Below, piece by piece: positions 51,165 to 60,287 of a stretch of DNA of 64,000 bases. A model generated the notes under the pieces. It saw only the letters and a program-made list of their open reading frames with translations. It was not told the origin of the DNA and did not search any database. This stretch comes from CAZEAC01 sp964510065 (GTDB taxonomy: Bacteria > Bdellovibrionota_C > UBA2361 > CAIXSY01): NCBI GenBank assembly GCA_964510065.1, contig CAZEAC010000011.1, forward strand, positions 1-64,000, written 5' to 3'. A program made the position numbers and the translations under genes. Position 1 is the stretch's first letter; each line of letters opens with the position of its first letter.

Positions 51165-52664
51165 TTACGATCCAAAAATAGCCCTTCGTAAATCATCAGG
51201 ACGCCTTTCAAGAGGATCGATACGCGGCATCGAAGGCGGAGCCTCCTGCGTAGGGCTCTTTATCTGAACGGGAGCAGTCTTACCAGCGCCATCTAGTTGC
51301 GCTCTACGGATTCCTGGGACACGAAAAGGAAGCACGACTACACCGGGAATAAAAGGCGCGATAGCGCCAAATTCAAAAAGTTTTGCGCGCGCATATCGAG
51401 CCGGATCAGCACCACCCTTGCCAGTAGCGCTATCAAGATATTTTGTTGGGACAAGCGGGTCATCAGGCGCCATTTCCGTCAAGACCTTTACGAGAACTTC
51501 AACTGCAGAACCATGTTGATTTCGACACTGCCAAAGCTCCGGACATTGGCATGAGAGCTCCGCCTCGATGGCCACGCTCGTCGGGTACGCCGGAGTCACG
51601 ATCGCATCTGTCGGGCGGGCAACGAGTGCGGGAGTGCAGATACCAAGACGCTTTGCAACCTGAATTCCCAGTTCTGTGATCCGGTAGTTCGGCCCTTCTT
51701 TGGAAAATAGCCCAACCATACGAAGCGCATCCACACAGAGCCGCGCATTAAAGTTTCCGCAGTACTGCTCTATTTGGGTGCGCGAAATATGAGCTTCAAG
51801 AGACTCGGCAAAATGCTTCGTGAGGATTGTTTGGAAATAGGAATGATAGCGCTCTCCTTCGCGTAGATTAAGAAGTGCAAAACGAATCGGATCTACTCGA
51901 AACGGCGCACAGGCAAGGCGATGCAACCCATGATCTTTATAAAGCTTCCACAGCGCGAGCGATGCCTCAGTTATCTCGAAATTATCGGAACTTCCGGCGC
52001 GCACAAGCTTTGCTGCTTGAAGATACTCAAGCACTCGTTCCGCAGCACGCACAGGACGACCAAAGATAATCTCTTCACGAACGATCCCCTCTATAGAGAA
52101 GAGCCTCTGTCTGCAAGGTTCATATATACTCTGCATCATTCGACACCAATCACCCTCGATGCACTCTCCCATTTCGAACACGGAGACCAACGAGCGCACT
52201 TCGTCGGAAGAGAGCCTTCGCTTTATGGCCCAATCTTGCCCCGATACGGGCTCATTGAGATCAGCAAGAAGTTTTCGGATTACCATTAGTGGCTTTGATG
52301 CCTGAGCCGCCGCCATTGAAGACTCTTTGAGCGCCTCGACTTTGGCCGCCGCTGACTCAAAACTATGCACTACTAAGTCGACGATAGCCGAACGCGAATT
52401 TCGATTAACTCGATCGAGAGCGCCCCGAATCTGCTGCGCTTTCTCTCCCGGCAGGCCTTCGGAACTCACCCCAGGAGCGAAGAGCGCAGTAAGCAGCATC
52501 TCGGTCGCAACCACTTCAGTGAGTGCCGAATCAATTTCACTACTAAAGCCAGCGCTTGACCTTAATCTCTTTGCGACGGAAGAAAAAGATGCCTGCGCAA
52601 GATGAATCGCTCCTGCTTTAAGATCTTCGACTCTGACCACCGCGACATCAGTACTGAGTGCCAT
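51165..52664 (-). CDS. Hypothetical protein between argA and argB
   Basis: The 499-aa soluble protein was not recognised. It is largely helical. Residues about 215-345 contain two stretches that look like winged-helix units (VLEYLQAAKLVRAGSSDNFEITEASLALWKLYKDHG and CVDALRMVGLFSKEGPNYRITELGIQVAKRLG), so a DNA- or protein-binding role is possible. A cysteine group, ELSCQCPELWQC, near residue 375 could bind metal. The C-terminus is proline-rich and basic. The gene lies between argA and argB on the same strand, but the gaps of about 47 and 107 bases leave open whether it is one operon. Confidence 0.6.
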   Translation of the reverse strand: MALSTDVAVVRVEDLKAGAIHLAQASFSSVAKRLRSSAGFSSEIDSALTEVVATEMLLTALFAPGVSSEGLPGEKAQQIRGALDRVNRNSRSAIVDLVVHSFESAAAKVEALKESSMAAAQASKPLMVIRKLLADLNEPVSGQDWAIKRRLSSDEVRSLVSVFEMGECIEGDWCRMMQSIYEPCRQRLFSIEGIVREEIIFGRPVRAAERVLEYLQAAKLVRAGSSDNFEITEASLALWKLYKDHGLHRLACAPFRVDPIRFALLNLREGERYHSYFQTILTKHFAESLEAHISRTQIEQYCGNFNARLCVDALRMVGLFSKEGPNYRITELGIQVAKRLGICTPALVARPTDAIVTPAYPTSVAIEAELSCQCPELWQCRNQHGSAVEVLVKVLTEMAPDDPLVPTKYLDSATGKGGADPARYARAKLFEFGAIAPFIPGVVVLPFRVPGIRRAQLDGAGKTAPVQIKSPTQEAPPSMPRIDPLERRPDDLRRAIFGS

Positions 52665-52711
52665 ACTAAGGCTTGTAACATGCTCCCACTCTACACACTA
52701 GAATTATTACT

Positions 52712-53500
52712 CTAGCGAAAAATCACCGAGCCGACCTTTTCTCGATTGATCGCCCGAGAAATTACCTCGGGCTCTGTCGCGGAGGCAATGACGACACGTT
52801 CGACACCACCTTCGAGTGCCGCTTTCGCAAAACTTAGCTTAGGGATCATTCCACCTTTGATATCTGGGCTGGATTGCAATCTTTCAAGCGCCTCAAGGGA
52901 AAGCTCGCTCTGCACCTTGCCGTCTATAAGTATTCCCGGGACATCGGTTAAGTAAATTAAAAGTTTGCTGCAAAGCATTAGCGCCATCGCCGACGCTGCC
53001 TCATCCGCATTGATATTAAGAGCAATTTCCTGGGCTCCAGAGGCTATTGGCGATACAACCGGGATGCAGCCCTCGTCAAGAAGAGTGCGGATAAGCGTGC
53101 TGTCGACACCTTCTATTTTCCCGACATAGCCGTATTCAGCACGCTGACTTGCCTTAAAGATTCCGGCTGCTCGCCCGTTCAAGCCGAGCGCAGAAGCGCC
53201 GGCACTTCGTAGCGCCACGGCGATGTCGGCGCAAACCTTACCCGAAAGCACCATCTCAGTTATTTCAATGGTCGCACTATCAGTAACTCGTAGACCATCC
53301 TTGAAGATTGGCACAATTGCCGCTTTCTCAAGGTGTCGATTTATCGACTTCCCCCCGCCATGCACCAAAACAAACTTCGCGCCTTGGCGCGCCGCGGATG
53401 CAATATTCCGGCAAATCGCCTGAGCCGCCGCGGAATCCTCGAGGATAGAGCCTCCATATTTGATAGTTATCGGAGCTGATGAAAGTTGTATCTTTGTCAT
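52712..53500 (-). CDS. argB: Acetylglutamate kinase
   Basis: The 262-aa protein is ArgB, which phosphorylates N-acetylglutamate in the second step of arginine synthesis. The family motifs are ITIKYGGSILED near the start (Lys-Tyr-Gly-Gly), LVHGGGKSINRHLEK, FKDGLRVTDSATIEITEMVLSGK, LNINADEAASAMAL and the final DIKGGMIPKLSFAKAAL. The ATG at 53500 (MTKIQLS) is preferred over a TTG 7 codons upstream. Confidence 0.95.
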   Translation of the reverse strand: MTKIQLSSAPITIKYGGSILEDSAAAQAICRNIASAARQGAKFVLVHGGGKSINRHLEKAAIVPIFKDGLRVTDSATIEITEMVLSGKVCADIAVALRSAGASALGLNGRAAGIFKASQRAEYGYVGKIEGVDSTLIRTLLDEGCIPVVSPIASGAQEIALNINADEAASAMALMLCSKLLIYLTDVPGILIDGKVQSELSLEALERLQSSPDIKGGMIPKLSFAKAALEGGVERVVIASATEPEVISRAINREKVGSVIFR

Positions 53501-53554
53501 TTGAATCAAGTGTACGAGCAACTGCCGTATGGTTCAAGCTGGACAGAGGGCACC

Positions 53555-54760
53555 TCAATTCTGAGAGTGCGGCGGCAAGTCCGCAAGCACCCTCTTCGCG
53601 GCCTCTCGGGCCCGTGCAATCCTACTCGTAAAGATCTTGGGCTCACAAAGCTCCCGATTGAAGGTAGTAACACAACGTATTCCATGCTCCGCGCCGGCAA
53701 CTACGACACCGGGCTGTCCCTTATACGCTTCGGCGAGTCCTCGATCCGCAAAGATAATGCAGCCGTCATGTACACTTTGAATCCTCGACTGCACTGTGTG
53801 TCCAACCACGATGCCACTGACACCGAGGCTGTCTAAAAGCTGTTGCGCCTTTTCTTCATCAGATCGTACTGAGTCATCCCAATTTCTAATCCATAGTGGC
53901 GACTCTGCGCTTTCGAGAAAGTCATATACCGGATCGTGAGACGACTTCTCGTCAAGCGCTTTGAAGAGAAGCTCCTCCGCTTTCGCTAAAGCCCAAAGTC
54001 CTGAGTACGTCGCTTTGTCGACTTTAAATCGCAAGGTCTGGCATCCCCGCGCATCAGTGGGAATTCCCGCGTGCACATACAAAAGTCCCAATTCACTTAG
54101 ATAACTTAGCACCATATTTCCACGCATCCACTGCGCGGCTTCGTTAAGCGTGTCATTGGACTGGACCTGTTTCATAATCCTTTGCAAAGTTTCAGAATCG
54201 TGACAAAGAACCGAGCGTACCCACACTGCTGGGGTCACTCCCAGCTGACCCGCCTCATTGCGCGCAAGCCGCATCCAGTGCGTGAGCCCCACTTCTTCCT
54301 CGTTGAGCACGCTTAGTCCACCATTACCAAGCCACACCTTTAGATCTTCAAACGATCCGTTTACCGCACGGAGGAAGAAAAGGTCGTGGTTTCCAAGAAG
54401 CACGTGCAAAGAGAACTGAGCCTGCGCGAGCCGAAGCTCCCGTATCACTGCCATACTATGCGGGTCACGGTCGACAAGATCGCCAGTACAGATTACATTC
54501 TCAATTTTTTGCTGGCGAAGATATGTCAGCTCCCGGCGAAGTCCCTGCACATTTCCGTGAACGTCGGCGATTGACGCTGAAATGGATGGATAAGAATCCC
54601 GATGCTGGATAAATCGTTCAAGCGAAGCGCGCATCCTTGGAATTCCCAACTGCCGAGTAGCGAGATTTGGCAAGCGCTGGTGAGAAAGCGACTCCAGCGC
54701 GGAACTCATCGAAGTAGGAGAGACCTTACTCCAGGCGAAATTTGTCGGTGTCGAACTCAT
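53555..54760 (-). CDS. Calcineurin-like metallophosphoesterase
   Basis: The 401-aa protein carries the five metallophosphatase blocks: SIADVHGNVQGL (DxH), ICTGDLVDRD (GDxxDR), LLGNHDLFF (GNHD), LYVHAGIP (His) and IVVGHTVQSRI (GH). This set, with its order and the HAG block, is like the PPP family of bacterial serine/threonine and symmetrical Ap4A phosphatases. The substrate is unknown. It has an N-terminal extension of 60 residues. It ends 54 bases before argB's start on the same strand. Confidence 0.9.
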   Translation of the reverse strand: MSSTPTNFAWSKVSPTSMSSALESLSHQRLPNLATRQLGIPRMRASLERFIQHRDSYPSISASIADVHGNVQGLRRELTYLRQQKIENVICTGDLVDRDPHSMAVIRELRLAQAQFSLHVLLGNHDLFFLRAVNGSFEDLKVWLGNGGLSVLNEEEVGLTHWMRLARNEAGQLGVTPAVWVRSVLCHDSETLQRIMKQVQSNDTLNEAAQWMRGNMVLSYLSELGLLYVHAGIPTDARGCQTLRFKVDKATYSGLWALAKAEELLFKALDEKSSHDPVYDFLESAESPLWIRNWDDSVRSDEEKAQQLLDSLGVSGIVVGHTVQSRIQSVHDGCIIFADRGLAEAYKGQPGVVVAGAEHGIRCVTTFNRELCEPKIFTSRIARAREAAKRVLADLPPHSQN

Positions 54761-54877
54761 ACAACGCTTCCTTCTCTCTAACTCTTATTGCGGACATCCT
54801 CGCTATAACGGTAGGTCAAGAGTTGTGGCTAACAAACAACAAAATTTCGTGTATAAAGCGTTTCTGCCTAAGGCTAT

Positions 54878-55666
54878 CTACCCGCGGTAAGACTGCCATT
54901 CAGGTTCATTTTGAAAGACCCAACGATAATAATCTTTGTACTGCAGCATCGAAGCCGCTTCTTCATCGACTAAGACCGTGCAGCGCGGATGAAGCTGGAG
55001 CGCCGTAGCCGATACTACCGAAGTAATCGGCCCCTCCACCGCCCGCGCTAGGATCTCGGCTTTTCCCTTTCCAGTCACAAGCATTAGACAACGCTTACTC
55101 TCCAAGATAGTGCCAACTCCCATCGTGATCGCCCGTGAAGGCACCTTATCGGCTCCTCCAAAGAACGCACTATTTTGGTTTCTTGTTTCTGGCGAAAGTG
55201 ACTTGGTTCTTGTGCGCGACGCAAGTGATGATAGTGGCTCATTAAAACCGACATGGCCTACCTGGCCGAGGCCCAGAAGCTGTAAATCAATTCCGCCTTT
55301 GGCGCAAATTAGCTGCTCGTATTTCAGGCATTCCGCGTCGAGGTCTTGAGCACAGCCATCAGGCAAAAAGGAGTTTTCCGCTCTGCAATCAAGCTTATCG
55401 AAAAGCTTTTCGCGCATAAAAGTCCTATACGATTGCGGATGGTTCGCGGGAATACCGATATATTCATCGAGATTGAAAGTCGTGACCGAGGCAAAACTTA
55501 TTTTTCTTTTTTTGGCATTACTGGCGAGAAAGCTATAAACCGCCTCCATCGTCCTTCCTGTCGCAAGCCCCAAGACAATACTTGGATTAGCCTTAACCGC
55601 TTCGAGAAGTAACTCGCCTGCAAGCACTGCGACCTCTTCCGCGCTTGATCGGATGATTACTTCCAT
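54878..55666 (-). CDS. nagB: Glucosamine-6-phosphate deaminase
   Basis: The 262-aa protein matches NagB, which converts glucosamine-6-phosphate to fructose-6-phosphate and ammonia. Visible are VLGLATGRTMEAVY at the phosphate site, FNLDEYIGIPANHPQSYRTFM, the catalytic part LGLGQVGHVGFNEPLSS and ITMGVGTILESKRCLMLVTGKGKA. The usual GHIGFNEP has Val for Ile, a mild change. It lies directly downstream of the hexokinase-like gene, so amino sugars from chitin or peptidoglycan are a likely carbon source. Confidence 0.95.
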   Translation of the reverse strand: MEVIIRSSAEEVAVLAGELLLEAVKANPSIVLGLATGRTMEAVYSFLASNAKKRKISFASVTTFNLDEYIGIPANHPQSYRTFMREKLFDKLDCRAENSFLPDGCAQDLDAECLKYEQLICAKGGIDLQLLGLGQVGHVGFNEPLSSLASRTRTKSLSPETRNQNSAFFGGADKVPSRAITMGVGTILESKRCLMLVTGKGKAEILARAVEGPITSVVSATALQLHPRCTVLVDEEAASMLQYKDYYRWVFQNEPEWQSYRG

Positions 55667-55728
55667 ATAGATCTTATGCCTTCAGATGCGCATCGTCGGG
55701 TCTTCTTTGTCACTTTATCAACCACGTC

Positions 55729-56931
55729 TTATCTATACTCGGCCAGGACGGAAAGTCCAAGTCCCTGGGTCGGAACGCTTATTTCCCCCCCTTCCGGCAT
55801 GGCAATGGGCTCTTTTAGCACAAGTTTTGCACTGGGCTCGATCTCGGCACTAGCATTTACAAGTGCCGAACGAAAATCTGGGAAGACTCGTGCAAGACTA
55901 CTATCAAGCACCACCGAGCATTCAGTACCAGGCCGGGCGAGCGCGAGCGCTCCTGCGACAAGCAGAGAAGCGAGCGCCCCCGCTCGCTTCAAAGTTTCCC
56001 CACACACTTCAATTAGTTCGCACGGCGTTTCCCTGTCCGCCAAAAGGGCGGCGACGGAATGCATTGATGCCAAGGACCCCTTTTTCTCGAAATAGCGGGC
56101 AACCCTATCTGATTTTGAGCCAAGCTTACGCCCCCGTGCTTCAATAATCCTGGGTAAGAAGGCCCCGCCCACGATCTGCTCAAGAACGCAGGCGACATCG
56201 CCAAAAAATTCTCGCTCATCTTGAAGCAAATACCGAGGCGCTACCTTAAAAAGTCCCCCAAGCTCGGTGTTCACAATCTCTCCTTCGGCGTTGATAGCCG
56301 CGGCATTCGCGCCTGTTGCAGCAACAATTGCCCCCGCTGACTTAGGTTCAGCGTTTAAGGTTGCGACGGTATCATTGGCCACGACAAATACCGCGAGTTT
56401 CATTCCATTATCAGTGAAGGCACGGCAGAAAAACTCCCCGAACTCCAAATCGTCGCTGATATTCTCGGAAAACCATTCGCCCTTCAAATAGCTTCCCGAG
56501 GCAACACCTGAAATCTTTCCGGTCACTCCCGTAAGCGAACCTTCAGAAATCCGGCGCGCACGGAACTGATTTGACCAGATTAGGCCAAGCCCATCAACAG
56601 CATCGGGGATTCTTGGAACCGCGCATTGCGCTAAGGTCCTTGCAAATCGGCGAAGCGGTAGTTCGGAGCTTTGCTGTGCCGACACTAAGGTCAGATTACT
56701 CTCATCAAGCACAAGCTTGAATTTTCTGTTGGCTACTGACCCCATTTGCAACGCCACCCGAGTGTGCGTGCCTCCGATATCAATAAGAAGAATTCTTTTG
56801 GAATGGTCTCGCGAATCATCGTACGGCCTAATACACGACGGCTCATAGCCGCTGGCGTTGCCCTGGCCACGGACCCACGAGCGCACCTCTTCAGCCATAT
56901 TTGTCAACTGCATGTGGAATTCATCTGTCAT
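55729..56931 (-). CDS. Hexokinase-family sugar kinase
   Basis: The 400-aa protein is an ASKHA sugar kinase more like eukaryotic hexokinase than bacterial ROK or Glk enzymes. It shows LLIDIGGTHTRVAL (phosphate loop 1), a sugar-binding part AVDGLGLIWSNQFRARRISEG, VVANDTVATLNAEPKSAGAIVAATGANAAAI (the Asp base and phosphate loop 2), NTELGGL, and a C-terminal ALARPGTECSVVLDSSL. It would phosphorylate glucose, glucosamine or a related hexose with ATP. It is 62 bases upstream of nagB on the same strand, so glucosamine is a good candidate substrate. Confidence 0.82.
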   Translation of the reverse strand: MTDEFHMQLTNMAEEVRSWVRGQGNASGYEPSCIRPYDDSRDHSKRILLIDIGGTHTRVALQMGSVANRKFKLVLDESNLTLVSAQQSSELPLRRFARTLAQCAVPRIPDAVDGLGLIWSNQFRARRISEGSLTGVTGKISGVASGSYLKGEWFSENISDDLEFGEFFCRAFTDNGMKLAVFVVANDTVATLNAEPKSAGAIVAATGANAAAINAEGEIVNTELGGLFKVAPRYLLQDEREFFGDVACVLEQIVGGAFLPRIIEARGRKLGSKSDRVARYFEKKGSLASMHSVAALLADRETPCELIEVCGETLKRAGALASLLVAGALALARPGTECSVVLDSSLARVFPDFRSALVNASAEIEPSAKLVLKEPIAMPEGGEISVPTQGLGLSVLAEYR

Positions 56932-56961
56932 AACAGGTTTTTCATCATCGGACTTTCCCGG

Positions 56962-58323
56962 CTAACCTCGAATGTGTTCAAGCACCATTGTTGCAAATGA
57001 AAGTGCGAAAAAGAATCCTGAGAGATCGGTAATAGTAGTCAAGAGCGGGCCTGATGCAAGTGCCGGATCTACACGACATGCTTTCAATAAGAGTGGTATC
57101 GACGCCCCTACTACAACTGCTATTAACGTGCTTATTGACAGCGCGCCGCCCACAACCAGGCCCAGGTAAGGATTGCCCTGCCACAAATATGCTATGACTC
57201 CAATTACGATTCCAAGCGCAATGCCGTTTAATATACCTATCTTAATCTCCTGAAAGAGGACTTTAAGCAGGTCTCGTGGCCGCACCAAACCGAGCGTCAG
57301 CTCGCGAAGCGTCACTGCGACAGCTTGATTTCCAGAGCAACCGCACATATCCGAGATAATCGGCAAAAATATCGCCAGAGCGATTACCTGGCGCAGAGTG
57401 TCTTGATACATCGCGATAACGCTTGCTGATATCAGATTAAGACCAATATTAAGCAAAAGCCACGCCATTCTCCTCCGCGAACGGGTGAGAACTGGCATGG
57501 AACGGATCTCCTCTTCAAGTAATCCCTGGCGGTGTAAGAGCGCTTCGTCTGATCGTTCTACCACCGCCGCATCGACTGAGCGCCTGAGCACTACACCAAG
57601 AAGAGTTTGAGCGTTATCGACAACTGGGACACCAAGAAACTTATGATCCTCGAAAAAGCGAATCAGGTCATTAAGCGGTGACTCAGCGTGAACGGTAATC
57701 GGATCACGAATCATTACTGCCGATATCGGGAGATTCGCCGGTCGAAGTAGTAATTCACGAAGCGGAAGCACGCCAATAAGCTTTCCCTCCTTCGAGACCG
57801 CATAAAGATATTGTATCTCATAATCGGAATACTCGCTTCCACGCACCTGCAGCTGTTGAATCGCCTCACCAAGCAGTGTTTCTGCTGAAAAGGCAAGATA
57901 CTCTGTCTTCATCAGGCCGCCGGCCACGTCCGGTGCATACTCAATCAGTTCCCGCACTTCTTTCGCCTCGGAAGGCTCCATTGCTGCGAGAATCTCCTCA
58001 GCCTGCTCTACATTTTGCAGGAGATCGGCCTGCTCGTCGCTCTTCATCTCCTCGATGATGGTGGCGGCCGCATCTGGAGGAATGCTTTCAATTGCCTCAG
58101 TCGCCTGGGATTCTGGGATCTCTTCAAGAAGGTCGGCGGCGTGTTCAGCAGGAAGAAGTCGCAAGAGCTTTCCGCGTTCACTCGAATCGAGTGCAGATAC
58201 TATCTGTCGGGCTTCAAGCTGCGGGAGCGATCGCAGAAAGCTATCAATTTCCGCGTGGTTTTCGGCTTCGAGAAGTCGGCACAGCTCTTGCTCGCTCGAC
58301 AACGTATTTCGATCTCGGCGCAT
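56962..58323 (-). CDS. mgtE: Magnesium transporter MgtE
   Basis: The 453-aa protein has the MgtE layout: an N domain (about 10-135, with PAEHAADLLEEIPESQATEAIESIP and GGLMKTEYLAF), two CBS domains (about 140-260, ending LGVPVVDNAQTLLGVVLRRS), and a five-helix membrane domain with ISDMCGCSGNQAVAVTLRELTLG and IPLLLKACRVDPALASGPLLTTITDL. The aspartate in the last block lines the ion path. The CBS and N domains sense cytoplasmic magnesium and close the channel. An inverted repeat of the transposase unit lies 75 bases upstream. Confidence 0.96.
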   Translation of the reverse strand: MRRDRNTLSSEQELCRLLEAENHAEIDSFLRSLPQLEARQIVSALDSSERGKLLRLLPAEHAADLLEEIPESQATEAIESIPPDAAATIIEEMKSDEQADLLQNVEQAEEILAAMEPSEAKEVRELIEYAPDVAGGLMKTEYLAFSAETLLGEAIQQLQVRGSEYSDYEIQYLYAVSKEGKLIGVLPLRELLLRPANLPISAVMIRDPITVHAESPLNDLIRFFEDHKFLGVPVVDNAQTLLGVVLRRSVDAAVVERSDEALLHRQGLLEEEIRSMPVLTRSRRRMAWLLLNIGLNLISASVIAMYQDTLRQVIALAIFLPIISDMCGCSGNQAVAVTLRELTLGLVRPRDLLKVLFQEIKIGILNGIALGIVIGVIAYLWQGNPYLGLVVGGALSISTLIAVVVGASIPLLLKACRVDPALASGPLLTTITDLSGFFFALSFATMVLEHIRG

Positions 58324-58398
58324 ACTTATGGCTCTTCGGAGTAATTGCTCACAAGCTAAATTAGATCACAATTCACGCGCATTAGAAAAGGCATCCGT

Positions 58399-59650
58399 AA
58401 TCATTTTCTCGGAGACAGCGCGGTAAATAGGAGTCAACTTTTCAGAGGCTTCCACGAACAGTAGTTAGCGCCTGAGTATGTTATTTTTGGCACTAACTGA
58501 ACGCGGTATGAGTTACCATCCACGCATAGAGTGTAAGAAGATTGCGTCTTTTCAGACGACAAGGAGCCGGAACTCTGAGCTCTGGTTTGTAAACAATGTC
58601 AAACTTGAATCAGCTATTCTCGGCTTTGCGGCTAAGTACTGTGAGAGATACAGGGTTAAGCTCTATGCCCTGGCCATCGAGGGCAATCATGTGCAGTTTC
58701 CCGCTCACTTTCCTCAAGCAAACCGTGCGCACTTCATGCGAGATTTCAATTCCTCGGTCGCAAGGGCAGTACCGCGTTACCAGCCCAAGTATATCGCAGC
58801 TGGAGGAAGCTTCTGGGCAAGGCGCTACTCCGCCGAGTATCTACCAGGTCCCGATGATATCGAGGAACAGTTCTTCTACACTGTCCTTCAGCCGGTTTTA
58901 GACGGCTTAGTCGATGATATCTCTGAATTTTATGGTTATAACTGCTTTGAAGATGCTATCCGGGGCAGAGTACGAACGTATGCTGTAGTTAATTGGAAAG
59001 CCTACAACGATGCCAAACGGTGGAACGAGAACATCGACATTAAACATTTCATTGAATATCACGAGCTTCGATATGAAAGGCTCCCGCAGTACGCTCATTT
59101 ATCGTGGAAAGAATATGAAGCGCTTATGAGAGCTAAGCTTCGGGAGCGCACCTCAGAAGCGTTAAGAGAGCGGAGAGCAAAACGGTCAGCTGGTGTCAAA
59201 GTGTTAAAAAACACCATTCCGGGTGCCAGACCTCGAAAAACTAAGCGCAGCGACCGCAACTCTCACCGACCTCGCATTCTTTCCAAAGACAATCAACGAA
59301 GAGCAGAAGGAAAATCTTGGTACTTCTCTATATACTTCGAGTATAAAGACGCCTCTAAACGTTACCGAGCGGGGGACCTCGATGCTATCTTCCCTGACGG
59401 AACCTATCGTCCACCCGCATTTACTGTCGCCTATCGGGGGAATATCTGCTAGAGCGCTCGAGATCCCTCTAAAACCAAGCTCCCGCTAAATCTTAGACCA
59501 TTTCTTATTCTCAAAACCCTCGACCCGCGTACTATCGGCTTCGACTCACTCTACATTCGCCCACTTCCTTTCTTACGTCATCTCTCAACTCAATCTTATC
59601 TCTCACCCTCTCGCGCAGTCCCCTCTCGCGCAGTCTCCGAGAAAATGATT
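58399..59650. mobile_element. Y1 (RAYT-like) transposase unit bounded by 24-bp inverted repeats
   Basis: The sequence AATCATTTTCTCGGAGAC(A)GCGCG at 58399-58422 recurs in inverse at 59627-59650 with one mismatch, bracketing the transposase gene. The right repeat begins one base from the lutC-like stop codon. Beside the right repeat, TCTCGCGCAGTC occurs twice in tandem (59606-59636). Classic IS200/IS605 elements lack such inverted ends, whereas RAYT genes are typically flanked by inverted REP sequences. Confidence 0.65.
58478..59452 (+). CDS. Y1_Tnp / RAYT-like transposase
   Basis: The 324-aa protein has a Y1 HUH-endonuclease-like domain: ELWFVNNVKLESAILGFAAKYCERYRVKLYALAIEGNHVQF, FMRDFNSSVARAV and EQFFYTVLQPVLDGLVDD, with the probable catalytic Tyr134. 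The usual His-hydrophobic-His metal site reads His71-Val-Gln73 here, so one metal ligand is replaced by Gln. The C-terminal 120 residues are basic and probably bind DNA or RNA. A start at the ATG at 58508 (MSYHPRIECKK) would better fit the family. It is bounded by 24-bp inverted repeats. Confidence 0.8.
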   Translation: MLFLALTERGMSYHPRIECKKIASFQTTRSRNSELWFVNNVKLESAILGFAAKYCERYRVKLYALAIEGNHVQFPAHFPQANRAHFMRDFNSSVARAVPRYQPKYIAAGGSFWARRYSAEYLPGPDDIEEQFFYTVLQPVLDGLVDDISEFYGYNCFEDAIRGRVRTYAVVNWKAYNDAKRWNENIDIKHFIEYHELRYERLPQYAHLSWKEYEALMRAKLRERTSEALRERRAKRSAGVKVLKNTIPGARPRKTKRSDRNSHRPRILSKDNQRRAEGKSWYFSIYFEYKDASKRYRAGDLDAIFPDGTYRPPAFTVAYRGNIC

Positions 59651-60287
59651 ATGTTAGCAAAATGATGCTTAGCTCTTTCGGGCCATGAGCTCCAAGGACT
59701 AGGATTTTCTCGATATCCGCAGTTCGTGATGGTCCGGTAATGATACTTGCGTGCGACCAGTTCGAATGAAGTGGTAAACCACTTAACCAAGTCACAAGGG
59801 AAGGAATAATCTGCACAGCCTGACCAATTACAATATGATGCGCCGGCAATAGAGAGACACGCCTATCCAGTCCTGAAATAGCAATGCTTCCCGTGCGCGC
59901 GATAAATGCATCAGCCTCCGTAACTCCGACGTCAAACGCCGAAAGCGCTCGGTGAGAAAGCTGCGCCAGGGAGTTCTCATTGAGTATAGTCAAGCGATTT
60001 TGAAGCTCTGGGCAGCTACGCATGAGCGCACTCGCCAGCTGCCCTTGCACAAGAAATCCGTTTTTGTTCCCGATAAGTTCAAGAAGCGTCGTCCCCGCCT
60101 GCTCTGCGCTTGCCGCCGTTCGAACTTTAGCACGAAGTGCGCTTAGCCTTTCGATAAACACCGCAACAAGGTCATCACTCGGAGGGTAGTCCGCAAATAT
60201 CTCCTCACTCGCCGGAATCTGCTGCTCAGGCAAACCTGAATTGATGTCCCCGCGAAGTCTCGAAAGTATTGTTTCTCGACTATCCAT
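59649..60287 (-). CDS. lutC: Lactate utilisation protein C (LUD domain)
   Basis: The 212-aa protein is a LutC-like LUD-domain protein: SAFDVGVTEADAFIARTGSIAIS near residue 115 and LPAHHIVIGQAVQIIPSLVTWL, then NWSHASIITGPSRTADIEKILVLGAHGPKEL with the GPSxTADIE family mark. With LutA and LutB it oxidises L-lactate to pyruvate. Its start overlaps the lutB stop by 8 bases. The stop lies at the right inverted repeat of the transposase unit, so the element inserted at the very end of the operon. Confidence 0.92.
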   Translation of the reverse strand: MDSRETILSRLRGDINSGLPEQQIPASEEIFADYPPSDDLVAVFIERLSALRAKVRTAASAEQAGTTLLELIGNKNGFLVQGQLASALMRSCPELQNRLTILNENSLAQLSHRALSAFDVGVTEADAFIARTGSIAISGLDRRVSLLPAHHIVIGQAVQIIPSLVTWLSGLPLHSNWSHASIITGPSRTADIEKILVLGAHGPKELSIILLT

